A stretch of 64,000 nt of DNA from JANWYT01 sp034437555 (lineage in GTDB: Bacteria; Chloroflexota; Anaerolineae; Aggregatilineales; Phototrophicaceae). The notes under the pieces were generated by a model. It ran no database searches. It was given only the letters and a program-made list of their open reading frames with translations, and was not told where the DNA came from. Below are positions 36,238 through 44,219 of this stretch, piece by piece. A program made the position numbers and the translations under genes. Every line of letters begins with the position of its first letter. Position 1 is the first letter of the stretch. Location of the stretch: positions 1 through 64,000 of the forward strand of contig DAOTTQ010000067.1 in the NCBI GenBank assembly GCA_034437555.1, written 5' to 3'.

Positions 36238-38050
36238 CACCCGACTTATCCTCCTGACGCTCATCTTATTGATGGGCGCAGGTTTGCGCGTCATCGGCAT
36301 GACCCAAGCTGACATCTGGTTTGATGAAGGCTTTACCTACTACGCGCTTAAAGTGCCTGACTTGTTTCAGGCACTTTTGCGTGATGACCACCCCCCCACG
36401 TATTTTGCATTGCTTAAAGTATGGACAAGTTTTGTTGGGCAGGGCGAACTTGGCTTGCGCTATTTGTCTGCGCTTTTGGCAATGCTAGGGCTGGCGATGA
36501 TGTACCCCCTTGCCCAAGAAATTTTAAAGCACCGCCCCCATCCGTCACGGTGGATATACCCCATTTTGGCGGTTTTGGTGTTTTCATTGCTGGATATGCA
36601 ACAGTATATTGCCCAAGAAGCCCGTATGTATGCGCTATATGTGCTATTTGCTATCACTAGCATGTGGGCGTTTTTGCGCTGGATTCGCACAGGGTCACGG
36701 GCATTAGCGGTGCTTTGGGTATTCATGACCGCGTTTTGTGTGTATACCCATTATTTGGGTGCGTGGACGGGCGTTACACAGGGCATCTATGCTTTGCTGT
36801 TTTTGCGTGGGCGCAAACGCTTAGAAGCGATTGCGGGCTTGACGATTGCCGCGATTGTATTCACTCCTTGGCTAGTGGGGGCAGTGTTACCTTATCAAAT
36901 TCGCAAAGTGTCTACACAGCCCATTGGTACACTCTCTAATTGGGAAACGATTAAAGGCTTCATTGACGTATTTTTAAGCCGTCAGTGGGTGCTGTTGGTG
37001 GCATATATGGGCTTTGGTTTGGTGGTTGTGGTGCAAGATGCTCATCAGCAACAGGGCTATCGTTTGCGCTGGAAACCCCTTAATGTGCCGTTTTTGCTGG
37101 TAACGTGGATACTTGTCCCGTTTTGGCTAACGTATGCGTTTAACTTTGTGGTGGATATTCTGGCAGACCACCGCCTAGCACAGCTAGACGTGCCGATTGC
37201 GCTTTTAATCGCATTTGGGTTGGCGAATGTGCCACGCCCTACACGAGGTGTTTTGGTGGGGGCATTGCTGGTGTATAGCCTGCTTCACTTTGATATTTAT
37301 CGCCCACGCCAACCTTGGGAATCGTTCGGGCGCAATAGTGCCGAATTTGTTTTAGCGGGGGATGCCGTTTTCATTGATGTGGGCGGTGGGGATTACCAGC
37401 TTGAATACTATATTGACCGCTATGCCCCCCCAGAAATTGACGTGCGCTCTATTAAACGCTGGCAAGCGTGGTTTCCTGATGAATTTTGGTTTGAATTGCC
37501 AGAATACCTAAGGGACTTTGATACGGTATGGTTTGCCCAATGGTCGGCATTTGACCTTGAGAGCATTGTAAACCGAGAAGGCTTTGTGCGAACCGCCACG
37601 CGCCATACCAGCGATTGGGAGCAAAACTGGTATACCTATCGTTATGACCGCTTGCCCAACAGCGAGCCTTTGGGGACATTTGGCGACCTGATGACGCTAA
37701 CGCACGCCAAATTTGTGCCAGAAGCGTTGCGTGTAGACCTATGGTGGCAAGCCAACGCGCTCTTAGAGCGTGATTATACGGTGTCGGCGTTCTTACTAAA
37801 CGAAGCGGGCGAGCTAGTCGCACAATTAGATAGCCAACCCTTTGTGGGGGAAGCCCCAACGACCACATGGCAAACCGAAGCAACCTACTATGACCCGCGC
37901 CCATTGGTCGCCAATCGTGAGCTAGGGGCGGGCGTGTACAGTGTGGGCATTAGCGTTTATGAATGGACACCTGATGGGGTTATCAACCTAATGCCCGACA
38001 ATGAAGAAACGCCTTATCTCATCATCGGGCAAATGACTTTAGGCGATTAG
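36209..38050 (+). CDS. GT39/PMT-like polytopic membrane glycosyltransferase
   Basis: 613 residues with about 8-10 membrane helices in the first 350 residues and a soluble C-terminal domain. The first extracytoplasmic loop has IWFDEGFTYY, with the acidic pair seen in GT-C enzymes of the PMT/ArnT type, followed by DDHPPTYFALLKVW. Such enzymes use polyprenyl-phosphate sugars. The start is TTG at 36209, overlapping the ABC gene by 29 bases; no ATG lies before the first helix. Linkage to the exporter suggests work on the same envelope product, which is inference. The stop shares 4 bases with the convergent solA-like gene. Confidence 0.8.
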   Translation: MQDKLQHLHNTRLILLTLILLMGAGLRVIGMTQADIWFDEGFTYYALKVPDLFQALLRDDHPPTYFALLKVWTSFVGQGELGLRYLSALLAMLGLAMMYPLAQEILKHRPHPSRWIYPILAVLVFSLLDMQQYIAQEARMYALYVLFAITSMWAFLRWIRTGSRALAVLWVFMTAFCVYTHYLGAWTGVTQGIYALLFLRGRKRLEAIAGLTIAAIVFTPWLVGAVLPYQIRKVSTQPIGTLSNWETIKGFIDVFLSRQWVLLVAYMGFGLVVVVQDAHQQQGYRLRWKPLNVPFLLVTWILVPFWLTYAFNFVVDILADHRLAQLDVPIALLIAFGLANVPRPTRGVLVGALLVYSLLHFDIYRPRQPWESFGRNSAEFVLAGDAVFIDVGGGDYQLEYYIDRYAPPEIDVRSIKRWQAWFPDEFWFELPEYLRDFDTVWFAQWSAFDLESIVNREGFVRTATRHTSDWEQNWYTYRYDRLPNSEPLGTFGDLMTLTHAKFVPEALRVDLWWQANALLERDYTVSAFLLNEAGELVAQLDSQPFVGEAPTTTWQTEATYYDPRPLVANRELGAGVYSVGISVYEWTPDGVINLMPDNEETPYLIIGQMTLGD

Positions 38051-39192
38051 CCTAAGAAGCGGTTGAGGTTAAAGAGGCTGATATTATGGGGTGTGCGACC
38101 TGTCAGCGTTAGGTCGGTTAAAATTTTGCCAATGCCCGTACTAAACTTAAAACCATGCCCACTAAATCCCGCCCCGATAGCAATATGGGGGTAGGTGGGG
38201 TGTTGGTCGATGACGAAGTCTTGGTCAGGGGTCATGGTGTATAAACATACACGCACCATTTTTACGTCTGCGCTTTGCGACATGGGCAAAAAGTCTTTGA
38301 TGAGATGGCGTAGTTTGGGTACAGCGTCCTCATCAGGGGTGTAATTGATGTGAGAAGGGTGGTCTATGTTAAGCCCGCCGTGAATCCCACTTTTTACACC
38401 GCTTCCCTCAATGCTAGGCAAGCCGTATAAACCGCCGCCTTTGTCAAAGTCTGCGTGATAAATGTAAATGGGCATGTGTTCGTGGGTGTAGCTATCATCG
38501 GGTGAATTAAACAGCACTTCTTGCACGCGCAAGGGCTGTAAGGGCAAAACAGACCCTGTGGTTTCTTGAATGAGTTTTCCCGCCCAACTGCCTGCGGTAA
38601 TGACGAGTTTTGCGCTCTTATACACAGCATCTTCTGTATGCACTTCTACGCTATCGGCAAAAGGCGCAATTTTAAGAACGGGCGTGTTATCCCGTAATGT
38701 CGCGCCATGCGCTTTTGCTAGGCGAAGGTGGGCATTCACGGCGCGCGACGGGGGTACAATGCCGCTATCGGCTTGATAGATGACTTGCCAATCATCTTGG
38801 AAGCGAAATTGTGGAAAGCGTGCCTGGGCTTCTTTGGCGTTTAGCAATTCGTAGGGGATGCTTGAGGTGTCTAGGGCGTTTTTAGTGTCTCTGAACGTGG
38901 GTTCATCAGGATACCCAAAGTCAATGCCGCCCGTTTTGATATAAAAACGCTCGCCTGTGGCTTCTTCTAAGGCGTGCCAAAGGGGATAGGTCTCACGGGC
39001 AAGCTGAACATACACAGGGTTGGTGTAGCTATAACGGATAATCCGAGAATGTCCCCAAGAGCTACCCCATAAATGGTTAAACTCAAATTGCTCTAGCAAC
39101 AGCACTTTTTGCCCCGCTTTTGCCAGATAATAAGCGGTAGCACTGCCCATGCCACCACCACCCACCACAATACAATCAAATGTTTCTGCCAT
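38047..39192 (-). CDS. solA: Monomeric sarcosine oxidase / N-methyl-tryptophan oxidase-like flavoenzyme
   Basis: A DAO-family oxidase of 381 residues. The FAD dinucleotide motif CIVVGGGGMGSATAYYLAK starts at residue 6, and WGSSWGHSRIIRYSY matches monomeric sarcosine oxidase. The residue that binds FAD covalently in that family is present as Cys about 316 in VRVCLYTMTPD. HIAIGAGFSGHGFKF closes the fold. These enzymes oxidise N-methyl amino acids with oxygen. It is the last gene of the BMP-type ABC importer operon, 5 bases after a permease, so its substrate is probably imported by that system. Confidence 0.88.
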   Translation of the reverse strand: MAETFDCIVVGGGGMGSATAYYLAKAGQKVLLLEQFEFNHLWGSSWGHSRIIRYSYTNPVYVQLARETYPLWHALEEATGERFYIKTGGIDFGYPDEPTFRDTKNALDTSSIPYELLNAKEAQARFPQFRFQDDWQVIYQADSGIVPPSRAVNAHLRLAKAHGATLRDNTPVLKIAPFADSVEVHTEDAVYKSAKLVITAGSWAGKLIQETTGSVLPLQPLRVQEVLFNSPDDSYTHEHMPIYIYHADFDKGGGLYGLPSIEGSGVKSGIHGGLNIDHPSHINYTPDEDAVPKLRHLIKDFLPMSQSADVKMVRVCLYTMTPDQDFVIDQHPTYPHIAIGAGFSGHGFKFSTGIGKILTDLTLTGRTPHNISLFNLNRFLG

Positions 39193-39197
39193 GTGTG

Positions 39198-40196
39198 CTA
39201 ATCTTTCTCAAAGGGTGTACCGAGTGCTTTGGGTGGGTCACTTCTTAGGATGGCACGCGCCCGATTTTGAAGCGATTTCGGCAATATCATCAATAAGCGT
39301 TCTAGTGCGCCGCTGCTAACGATGAGCAACGTAATAAGCATCATCACCCAAGGGATGCCGTTAAGCAATACCAATGGAATTTGGGTATTTGAGCGTTGTA
39401 ATGCCGACGATACCGCCTGCAATGAACTAAACAAATACGCACCAAGCACCACTCTAAACGGATGCCATCCGCCAAAGATGACGATTGCCAGCGCAATCCA
39501 GCCGTCACCGCGCATACTGGGGGGTGTTGCCCATCCCGACTTTACATTAAGCGAGTATGCCGCGCCTGCTAAACCGACGATAGCACCACCCAGTACCACC
39601 CAAAAATAACGGGAGCGATTGACAGCAAAGCCACGCGCAAAAGCTGCTTCGGGGCGTTCTCCTAGTGCGCGGTGGGTTAGCCCGCCCCGTGTGCGAAAGA
39701 GCCAATACCATATGCCAAAAATCAGCGCATAACTGACGTACACCAAAAAATCGTGAAAGAAGAAAATGCGCCCCACCGTAGGAATTTCTGACAGGATGGG
39801 CAATGAGATGTTAGGGAAAATGGGCCCCGGTTGGCGTGTATAGGCTTGCCCCAAAAATTGCGCCAAATCGGCACAAAGCAACGTGAGTACAAAGCCAATA
39901 GCGACTTGGTCTTGCTTTAAGGTGATGCTGCCAAAGGCAATTAGCAACGCCACCAACGCGCCAATCAGCATGGCAACAAAAACACCTATCGCAAGCGCAA
40001 GGGGCAAGGGCAATCCTGCTCTTTGTGCGGTCAGGGCTGCCACAAATCCGCCCATTGCCGAGAGCGCAAGACTGCCGTCCAACGAAAGGTTAATGACACC
40101 CGCCCGTTCTGTGATCGTTTCGCCCAGTGCGGCAATCACAAGCGGTGTGGCGTTAGAGATAATCGTGTTAAAGGTGTTAATCAGCTCTTGGTTCAT
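39198..40196 (-). CDS. ABC transporter permease, BMP/nucleoside-uptake type (second subunit)
   Basis: About 332 residues from the ATG at 40196, with some eight or nine hydrophobic segments. TPLVIAALGETITERAGVINLSLDG at the N-terminus is the signature of the second permease (YufQ/NupQ-like) of importers with BMP-family binding proteins. The chosen start overlaps the upstream permease by 20 bases; earlier ATGs would overlap more. Confidence 0.9.
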   Translation of the reverse strand: MNQELINTFNTIISNATPLVIAALGETITERAGVINLSLDGSLALSAMGGFVAALTAQRAGLPLPLALAIGVFVAMLIGALVALLIAFGSITLKQDQVAIGFVLTLLCADLAQFLGQAYTRQPGPIFPNISLPILSEIPTVGRIFFFHDFLVYVSYALIFGIWYWLFRTRGGLTHRALGERPEAAFARGFAVNRSRYFWVVLGGAIVGLAGAAYSLNVKSGWATPPSMRGDGWIALAIVIFGGWHPFRVVLGAYLFSSLQAVSSALQRSNTQIPLVLLNGIPWVMMLITLLIVSSGALERLLMILPKSLQNRARAILRSDPPKALGTPFEKD

Positions 40197-41217
40197 CGAA
40201 GAAGCGTTCCCGTATGCCATTAAATAACAAAATACACAAGACAACTAAGCCTTGTAACACATTTGCCAACGAAGCATCAAGCTGTAAGGCAATTTTTAGG
40301 CGTGTGCTACCCGTTAAAATTGCGGCAGAAACAAAAGCAATGCCTACCGCCCACAGCAAACGCGCTCCTGCCAACAGCACCACCAATAACGCCAAAAAGC
40401 CAATGCCACCGCTAATGAGGGGGCGTAAGCTGTGGTAGGTTTCTAAAACGCGATGCGCCCCTCCCATGCCAGCCAATGCCCCACAGAGCAAGAACGCCGT
40501 GAGGGTGCTTCTTTCTATCGGCACACCCAAAAGCAATGCCGAGCGCGGATTTTTGCCTGTGGCTTTTAACTGTAAACCCCAGCGTGTGTTGTTTAATAAC
40601 ACGCTGACAAGGGCAATCATGCCAAAGAGCAAGCCTAAATAGGGCAAGCTGACGGGAAAATCTTGGCTAAAGGGCGTAAGCCATACCTCACGGGGGAAGG
40701 GCTGTGTGGCTTGTGCGCTACCGCCTTCGGGGGGTTGCCAGGGCCCACTAATGAGGTAAATAGAGTAAACGTTGACGAGGGCGTTCATTGCCACACCGCC
40801 AAAAATCTCGTTAATGCCAAGTCGAGTTTTTAACACACTAATGGTAAGGCTAACAACCATGCCTGCGCCTGCGCCTGCGATTATTGCCAGCAAAATCCAA
40901 AGGGGGGTGGGCAAGTCGCGTACAAATAAGCCCACATAGCTTGCGCCAATTGCGCCTGCCATCAATTGCCCCTCAATGCCAATGTTCCACAAGCCCGCCC
41001 GAAACGTGACGACTAAGCCGACCACACAGAACGCCAATGGCATCCAAAAGTTCACCACGCCACCTAATGAGGTGCTAGAACCAAATGCACCACTAAGAAC
41101 TAAATGCACCACTTCTAGGGGGTTGTTGCCCACAATAATGATGAGTAGCGCTGTGATAAGCAAAGACACGGCAATGGGCAATAGCGCGAATAAAACAGAT
41201 TGCATGGGTTTTGTCAT
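40177..41217 (-). CDS. ABC transporter permease, BMP/nucleoside-uptake type (first subunit)
   Basis: 346 residues with about nine membrane segments. LAFCVVGLVVTFRAGLWNIGIEGQL is the conserved element of YufP/NupP-like permeases (FxxGxxNIGxEGQ). The ATG at 41217 is preceded by GGAGG 11 bases upstream and follows the ATPase stop by 4 bases; the in-frame ATG at 41259 overlaps the ATPase and is less likely. It forms the channel with the next permease. Confidence 0.9.
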   Translation of the reverse strand: MTKPMQSVLFALLPIAVSLLITALLIIIVGNNPLEVVHLVLSGAFGSSTSLGGVVNFWMPLAFCVVGLVVTFRAGLWNIGIEGQLMAGAIGASYVGLFVRDLPTPLWILLAIIAGAGAGMVVSLTISVLKTRLGINEIFGGVAMNALVNVYSIYLISGPWQPPEGGSAQATQPFPREVWLTPFSQDFPVSLPYLGLLFGMIALVSVLLNNTRWGLQLKATGKNPRSALLLGVPIERSTLTAFLLCGALAGMGGAHRVLETYHSLRPLISGGIGFLALLVVLLAGARLLWAVGIAFVSAAILTGSTRLKIALQLDASLANVLQGLVVLCILLFNGIRERFFDEPRAD

Positions 41218-41221
41218 AGGG

Positions 41222-42670
41222 TTATGCGCCTCCGCCAATGAGTTCGCCCAATCGGTCAACGTTCACTTGGGTAACATCATCAATCACAGTAATTTTGCCA
41301 TCAAAAAATACAAGGATGCGGTCACTATACGCCAGCACTTCGTCTAGTTCGGCAGAGCTAAACACAATGCCCGCACCACGCTGACGGCGTGCCTCTAGTT
41401 GCTCCCAAATCCAGCTTGCCGAATCTACGTCTAGCCCGCGCGTGGGTTGCTCTAATGAAAGTACCGTTGGCGTATCGGGCAATAGCGAAATAAGCACGCG
41501 CTGTTGGTTGCCCCCAGAGAGCGTTTCAATGAGGCTTTGGGGTTTGCCCTTTACTTGATAATGACTAATGCGCTCTTGGGTAAGGTTTTGCGCCCGTTGC
41601 CACTGAATCGTAAGGTCTTGTTCTGTGAGTAGGGCGGTGTGTTCGGTCAGGCTCATGCCCTTAATTAAGCCTTCTTCAATGCGTCCGCTTGCCCCAAAAA
41701 AAACGCCTTCACGCATCAGACGGCGGTAGGGCGTGTGAGTGTGGTCTTTTTCTTTCAGCCACAATTTGCCCCCTTGCGGTTTGATAAGCCCTGTGATGGC
41801 ACGCAAAAAACGTTCTTGTCCGCTCCCATCTAATCCCACAAGTCCCACAGTTTCGCCTGCATACAGCGCAAAATCGCTCACTTGCACGTTAAACCGTCCG
41901 CCTGTTAAATGCCCTGTTAGGCGCAGGATGGGTTTTTCTCGTTTTACGCTGTGGCGTGGGGGAGGGGGCTTAATGTCGCCAAACATGGTTTTCGCCAGCT
42001 CTTGGGCAGTGATGGGCATTTCTGCGGTATGCACAATGCGTCCGCCTCTTAAAACCGCCACTTCATCACACAACGCCACCACATCTTCTAGCTTGTGGCT
42101 AACGAGTAAAATCGTCATGCCGTTTTTTGCGAGTTCTTTAAGAGTGCTAAATAGCTGTTGTTTTTGCGAAGCACTAATGCCGCTGGTCGGCTCGTCTAAA
42201 ATGAGCAAGCGCACGCCTAACGCCAGAAGTCTCACAATTTCTAATTGCTGGCGTTGGGCAATGGAAAGGTTGCTGGTGAGGTCATCGGGATTAAGCTGAA
42301 AGCCAAAACGGGCGGTAATGTGTGCCAAACTTTGGCGTGCTTTGGCAAGCGTAGGCAGCGCGTTATTGCCAAAGATAAAATTTTCTAGCACGCTAAACGC
42401 GCCCACATCCAGCGGGTCTTGTTGTAGCATCCCAATGCCACTTGATACCGCGCCTTGTGGGTTTCGATAGTGCGCTTGCTCGCTATCTAGCCAAATTTCA
42501 CCGCCATCTTGGGGCTGATACCCGCTCAAAATTTTCATGAGCGTAGACTTGCCTGCGCCATTTTCACCTAAAATGCCAATGACGCGCCCAGAAGTAAAGT
42601 GAAGGTCGATATTGTCGTTGGCAATGAGTGTGCCAAAACGTTTGGTGATATTTTTAAGCGTTATTTCCAT
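41222..42670 (-). CDS. ABC transporter ATP-binding protein with two nucleotide-binding domains (BMP/sugar type)
   Basis: 482 residues from the ATG at 42670. The first half has an intact Walker A (GILGENGAGKSTL) and LLILDEPTSGIS. The second half has the altered loop VGLDGSGQERFL in place of a normal Walker A, a signature ETLSGGNQQRV, and SLEQPTRGLDVDS, where Walker B lacks the usual Asp. This split into a catalytic and a degenerate half is the norm for ribose/nucleoside-type importers such as YufO/NupO. A terminator-like hairpin lies just upstream at 42716. Confidence 0.92.
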   Translation of the reverse strand: MEITLKNITKRFGTLIANDNIDLHFTSGRVIGILGENGAGKSTLMKILSGYQPQDGGEIWLDSEQAHYRNPQGAVSSGIGMLQQDPLDVGAFSVLENFIFGNNALPTLAKARQSLAHITARFGFQLNPDDLTSNLSIAQRQQLEIVRLLALGVRLLILDEPTSGISASQKQQLFSTLKELAKNGMTILLVSHKLEDVVALCDEVAVLRGGRIVHTAEMPITAQELAKTMFGDIKPPPPRHSVKREKPILRLTGHLTGGRFNVQVSDFALYAGETVGLVGLDGSGQERFLRAITGLIKPQGGKLWLKEKDHTHTPYRRLMREGVFFGASGRIEEGLIKGMSLTEHTALLTEQDLTIQWQRAQNLTQERISHYQVKGKPQSLIETLSGGNQQRVLISLLPDTPTVLSLEQPTRGLDVDSASWIWEQLEARRQRGAGIVFSSAELDEVLAYSDRILVFFDGKITVIDDVTQVNVDRLGELIGGGA

Positions 42671-42715
42671 AGGGTTCTTTATTCGGGTTCTTTTGGTGAG
42701 GGGTTTACTATAAAA

Positions 42716-42752
42716 GAAAAAGGCACAGCTAACAACGCCAGCCATGCCTTTT
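42716..42752 (-). terminator. Intercistronic terminator/attenuator between binding protein and ATPase
   Basis: On the minus strand AAAGGCATGGCT pairs with AGCTGTGCCTTT (two G-U pairs), with a 9-base loop and a T run after it. Partial termination here would make the binding protein more abundant than the transporter, as is common for ABC importers. Confidence 0.7.
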
Positions 42753-42765
42753 GTAAAAGCAAAGT

Positions 42766-43992
42766 TTAGTTACTTTGACCGTTCATGCCTTCTAGCAATT
42801 GGGGCAAGTACCACACTTCTAGCTCGGTGGTATATTCGCCATCTTCCGCAAGCACAGTACCATCTTGCAAGCTAAGGGGCCCCTGCCACAGGTAGAATGT
42901 GCCTTCGTTGGCGGGGTCTTGCTCAAAACCAATCATGCCTTCAACAAAAATTCCGAAATTACCCGCTACTTCTTCTGTGGTAGCGTCGCCAATTTGGAAA
43001 CCGACAATGCTATCAGAACCCCATGTAGGCGCAATCCAGAGCCATTGTTGTTCAGTATCGCCCGCAGCAATAGCGGTGATGTATTCAACATAGTAAGGAC
43101 CCCAGTTATAGAAGGGGACACCCAAGCAGGCTTCTAGGGCTTCGGCACAGCCATCGGCATTGTCATAAGCCACCGAGAAAACGTTTTCGCCATTGGCGCG
43201 GCGTTGCCCACTGACCACAATCGCTTCGGTGGTATCAATACCGCTAATGACGACATCCACGCCACTATCAAAGAGGGCATTGGCTTCGGCAGTGGGGTCT
43301 AGGGTAACACCAGGGATGTTAAACCAAAAGCCAATCCACGTGACGTTAAATTCAAGGGTGCTGGCATCCTTGCCGAGAATGGTTTCATAGCAATACTTGG
43401 CACCCAAGTAAGCCGAAGCTGCAAAACGGCGTGTTTCGGGGTTAATGAGGGGTCCCAAGTAACCAATTTTACCTGTTTCGGTAGAAAGGGCAGCTAAACA
43501 GCCTGCGGCTAATTTGCCCCATTCCATTTCTGCCATGATGTTGCTGACGTTGAGGGGAGCAAGTTCGCTATCCAATGCGCCTTCGATAGTGCTAAATATA
43601 TCGGCTTGTTTCTCTTCTAGAGCGTTGCTGCCAGAAACATTCACAAATTGAACATCGGGGAACTTTTCTGCCACAGCATCGGTGTCTTGTTCAAAGCTAT
43701 CCGATGTGGTGAAGATAATCGTTGCGCCCTGTGACACCATATCGGTGACAACGCTTTCCAATGTCGATTCGGGTGTGTCGGCGGGGTTAAGGCTTTCAAA
43801 CAAAAGCATCTTGGCGTTGGGGATAGATTCCTCAACAAAAACACCCCCTTCGTAATGTGCCTGACTCCAGCCTCTATCATTTTGAGGTCCCACCAAAATC
43901 ATGCCAAAGACCACTTCATCTTGGGCAAATGTGGGCAACGCTAAGACCACCAACAGAAGGGTTGTTAGTGTGAACAGAGAGAACTTTTTCAT
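42766..43992 (-). CDS. BMP-family substrate-binding protein of an ABC importer
   Basis: 408 residues from the ATG at 43992 (AAAGGTGA upstream). A signal peptide ends near LPTFA-QDE. There is no lipobox Cys at the cleavage site, unlike most BMP/PnrA lipoproteins, so it may be free or held otherwise. The mature start FGMILVGPQNDRGWSQAHYEGG is diagnostic of the BMP family. Later IIFTTSDSFEQ and GVDVVISGIDTTEAIVV form the hinge and ligand region. Family members bind nucleosides, but the downstream sarcosine-oxidase gene raises another option. It is the first gene of the five-gene operon. Confidence 0.9.
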   Translation of the reverse strand: MKKFSLFTLTTLLLVVLALPTFAQDEVVFGMILVGPQNDRGWSQAHYEGGVFVEESIPNAKMLLFESLNPADTPESTLESVVTDMVSQGATIIFTTSDSFEQDTDAVAEKFPDVQFVNVSGSNALEEKQADIFSTIEGALDSELAPLNVSNIMAEMEWGKLAAGCLAALSTETGKIGYLGPLINPETRRFAASAYLGAKYCYETILGKDASTLEFNVTWIGFWFNIPGVTLDPTAEANALFDSGVDVVISGIDTTEAIVVSGQRRANGENVFSVAYDNADGCAEALEACLGVPFYNWGPYYVEYITAIAAGDTEQQWLWIAPTWGSDSIVGFQIGDATTEEVAGNFGIFVEGMIGFEQDPANEGTFYLWQGPLSLQDGTVLAEDGEYTTELEVWYLPQLLEGMNGQSN

Positions 43993-44123
43993 TGTGTCAC
44001 CTTTGGGTATCAATTAAAGCCAAATAGTATTTTAGCGCACGAAGAATAAAAGAAAACCATGAGTTCATCACAGTTATTTGCCTTAAAATTCGTTAAAAGT
44101 ACCTAATTCGCCATTTCTTTTAC

Positions 44124-44133
44124 GAAACGTTTC
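44124..44133. promoter_or_regulatory. Perfect 10-base palindrome in a divergent promoter region
   Basis: GAAACGTTTC lies about 90 bases ahead of the TPR-HerA gene within the 227-base gap shared with the BMP operon. TGTGGTAAACT just downstream could be an extended -10 for the plus strand. Nothing else stands out in this gap. Confidence 0.35.
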
Positions 44134-44219
44134 TTTTATCTGTGGTAAACTAGTATCTTGTGTGTAAACCCTAAATAAATAGACTTTAACCTTATCTTTT
44201 TTTGAATGGACGTTGCCCC

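Noticed and set aside
42766..43992. Lipoprotein anchoring of the BMP binding protein
   Set aside because: No Cys lies at the predicted signal cleavage site (LPTFA-QDE).
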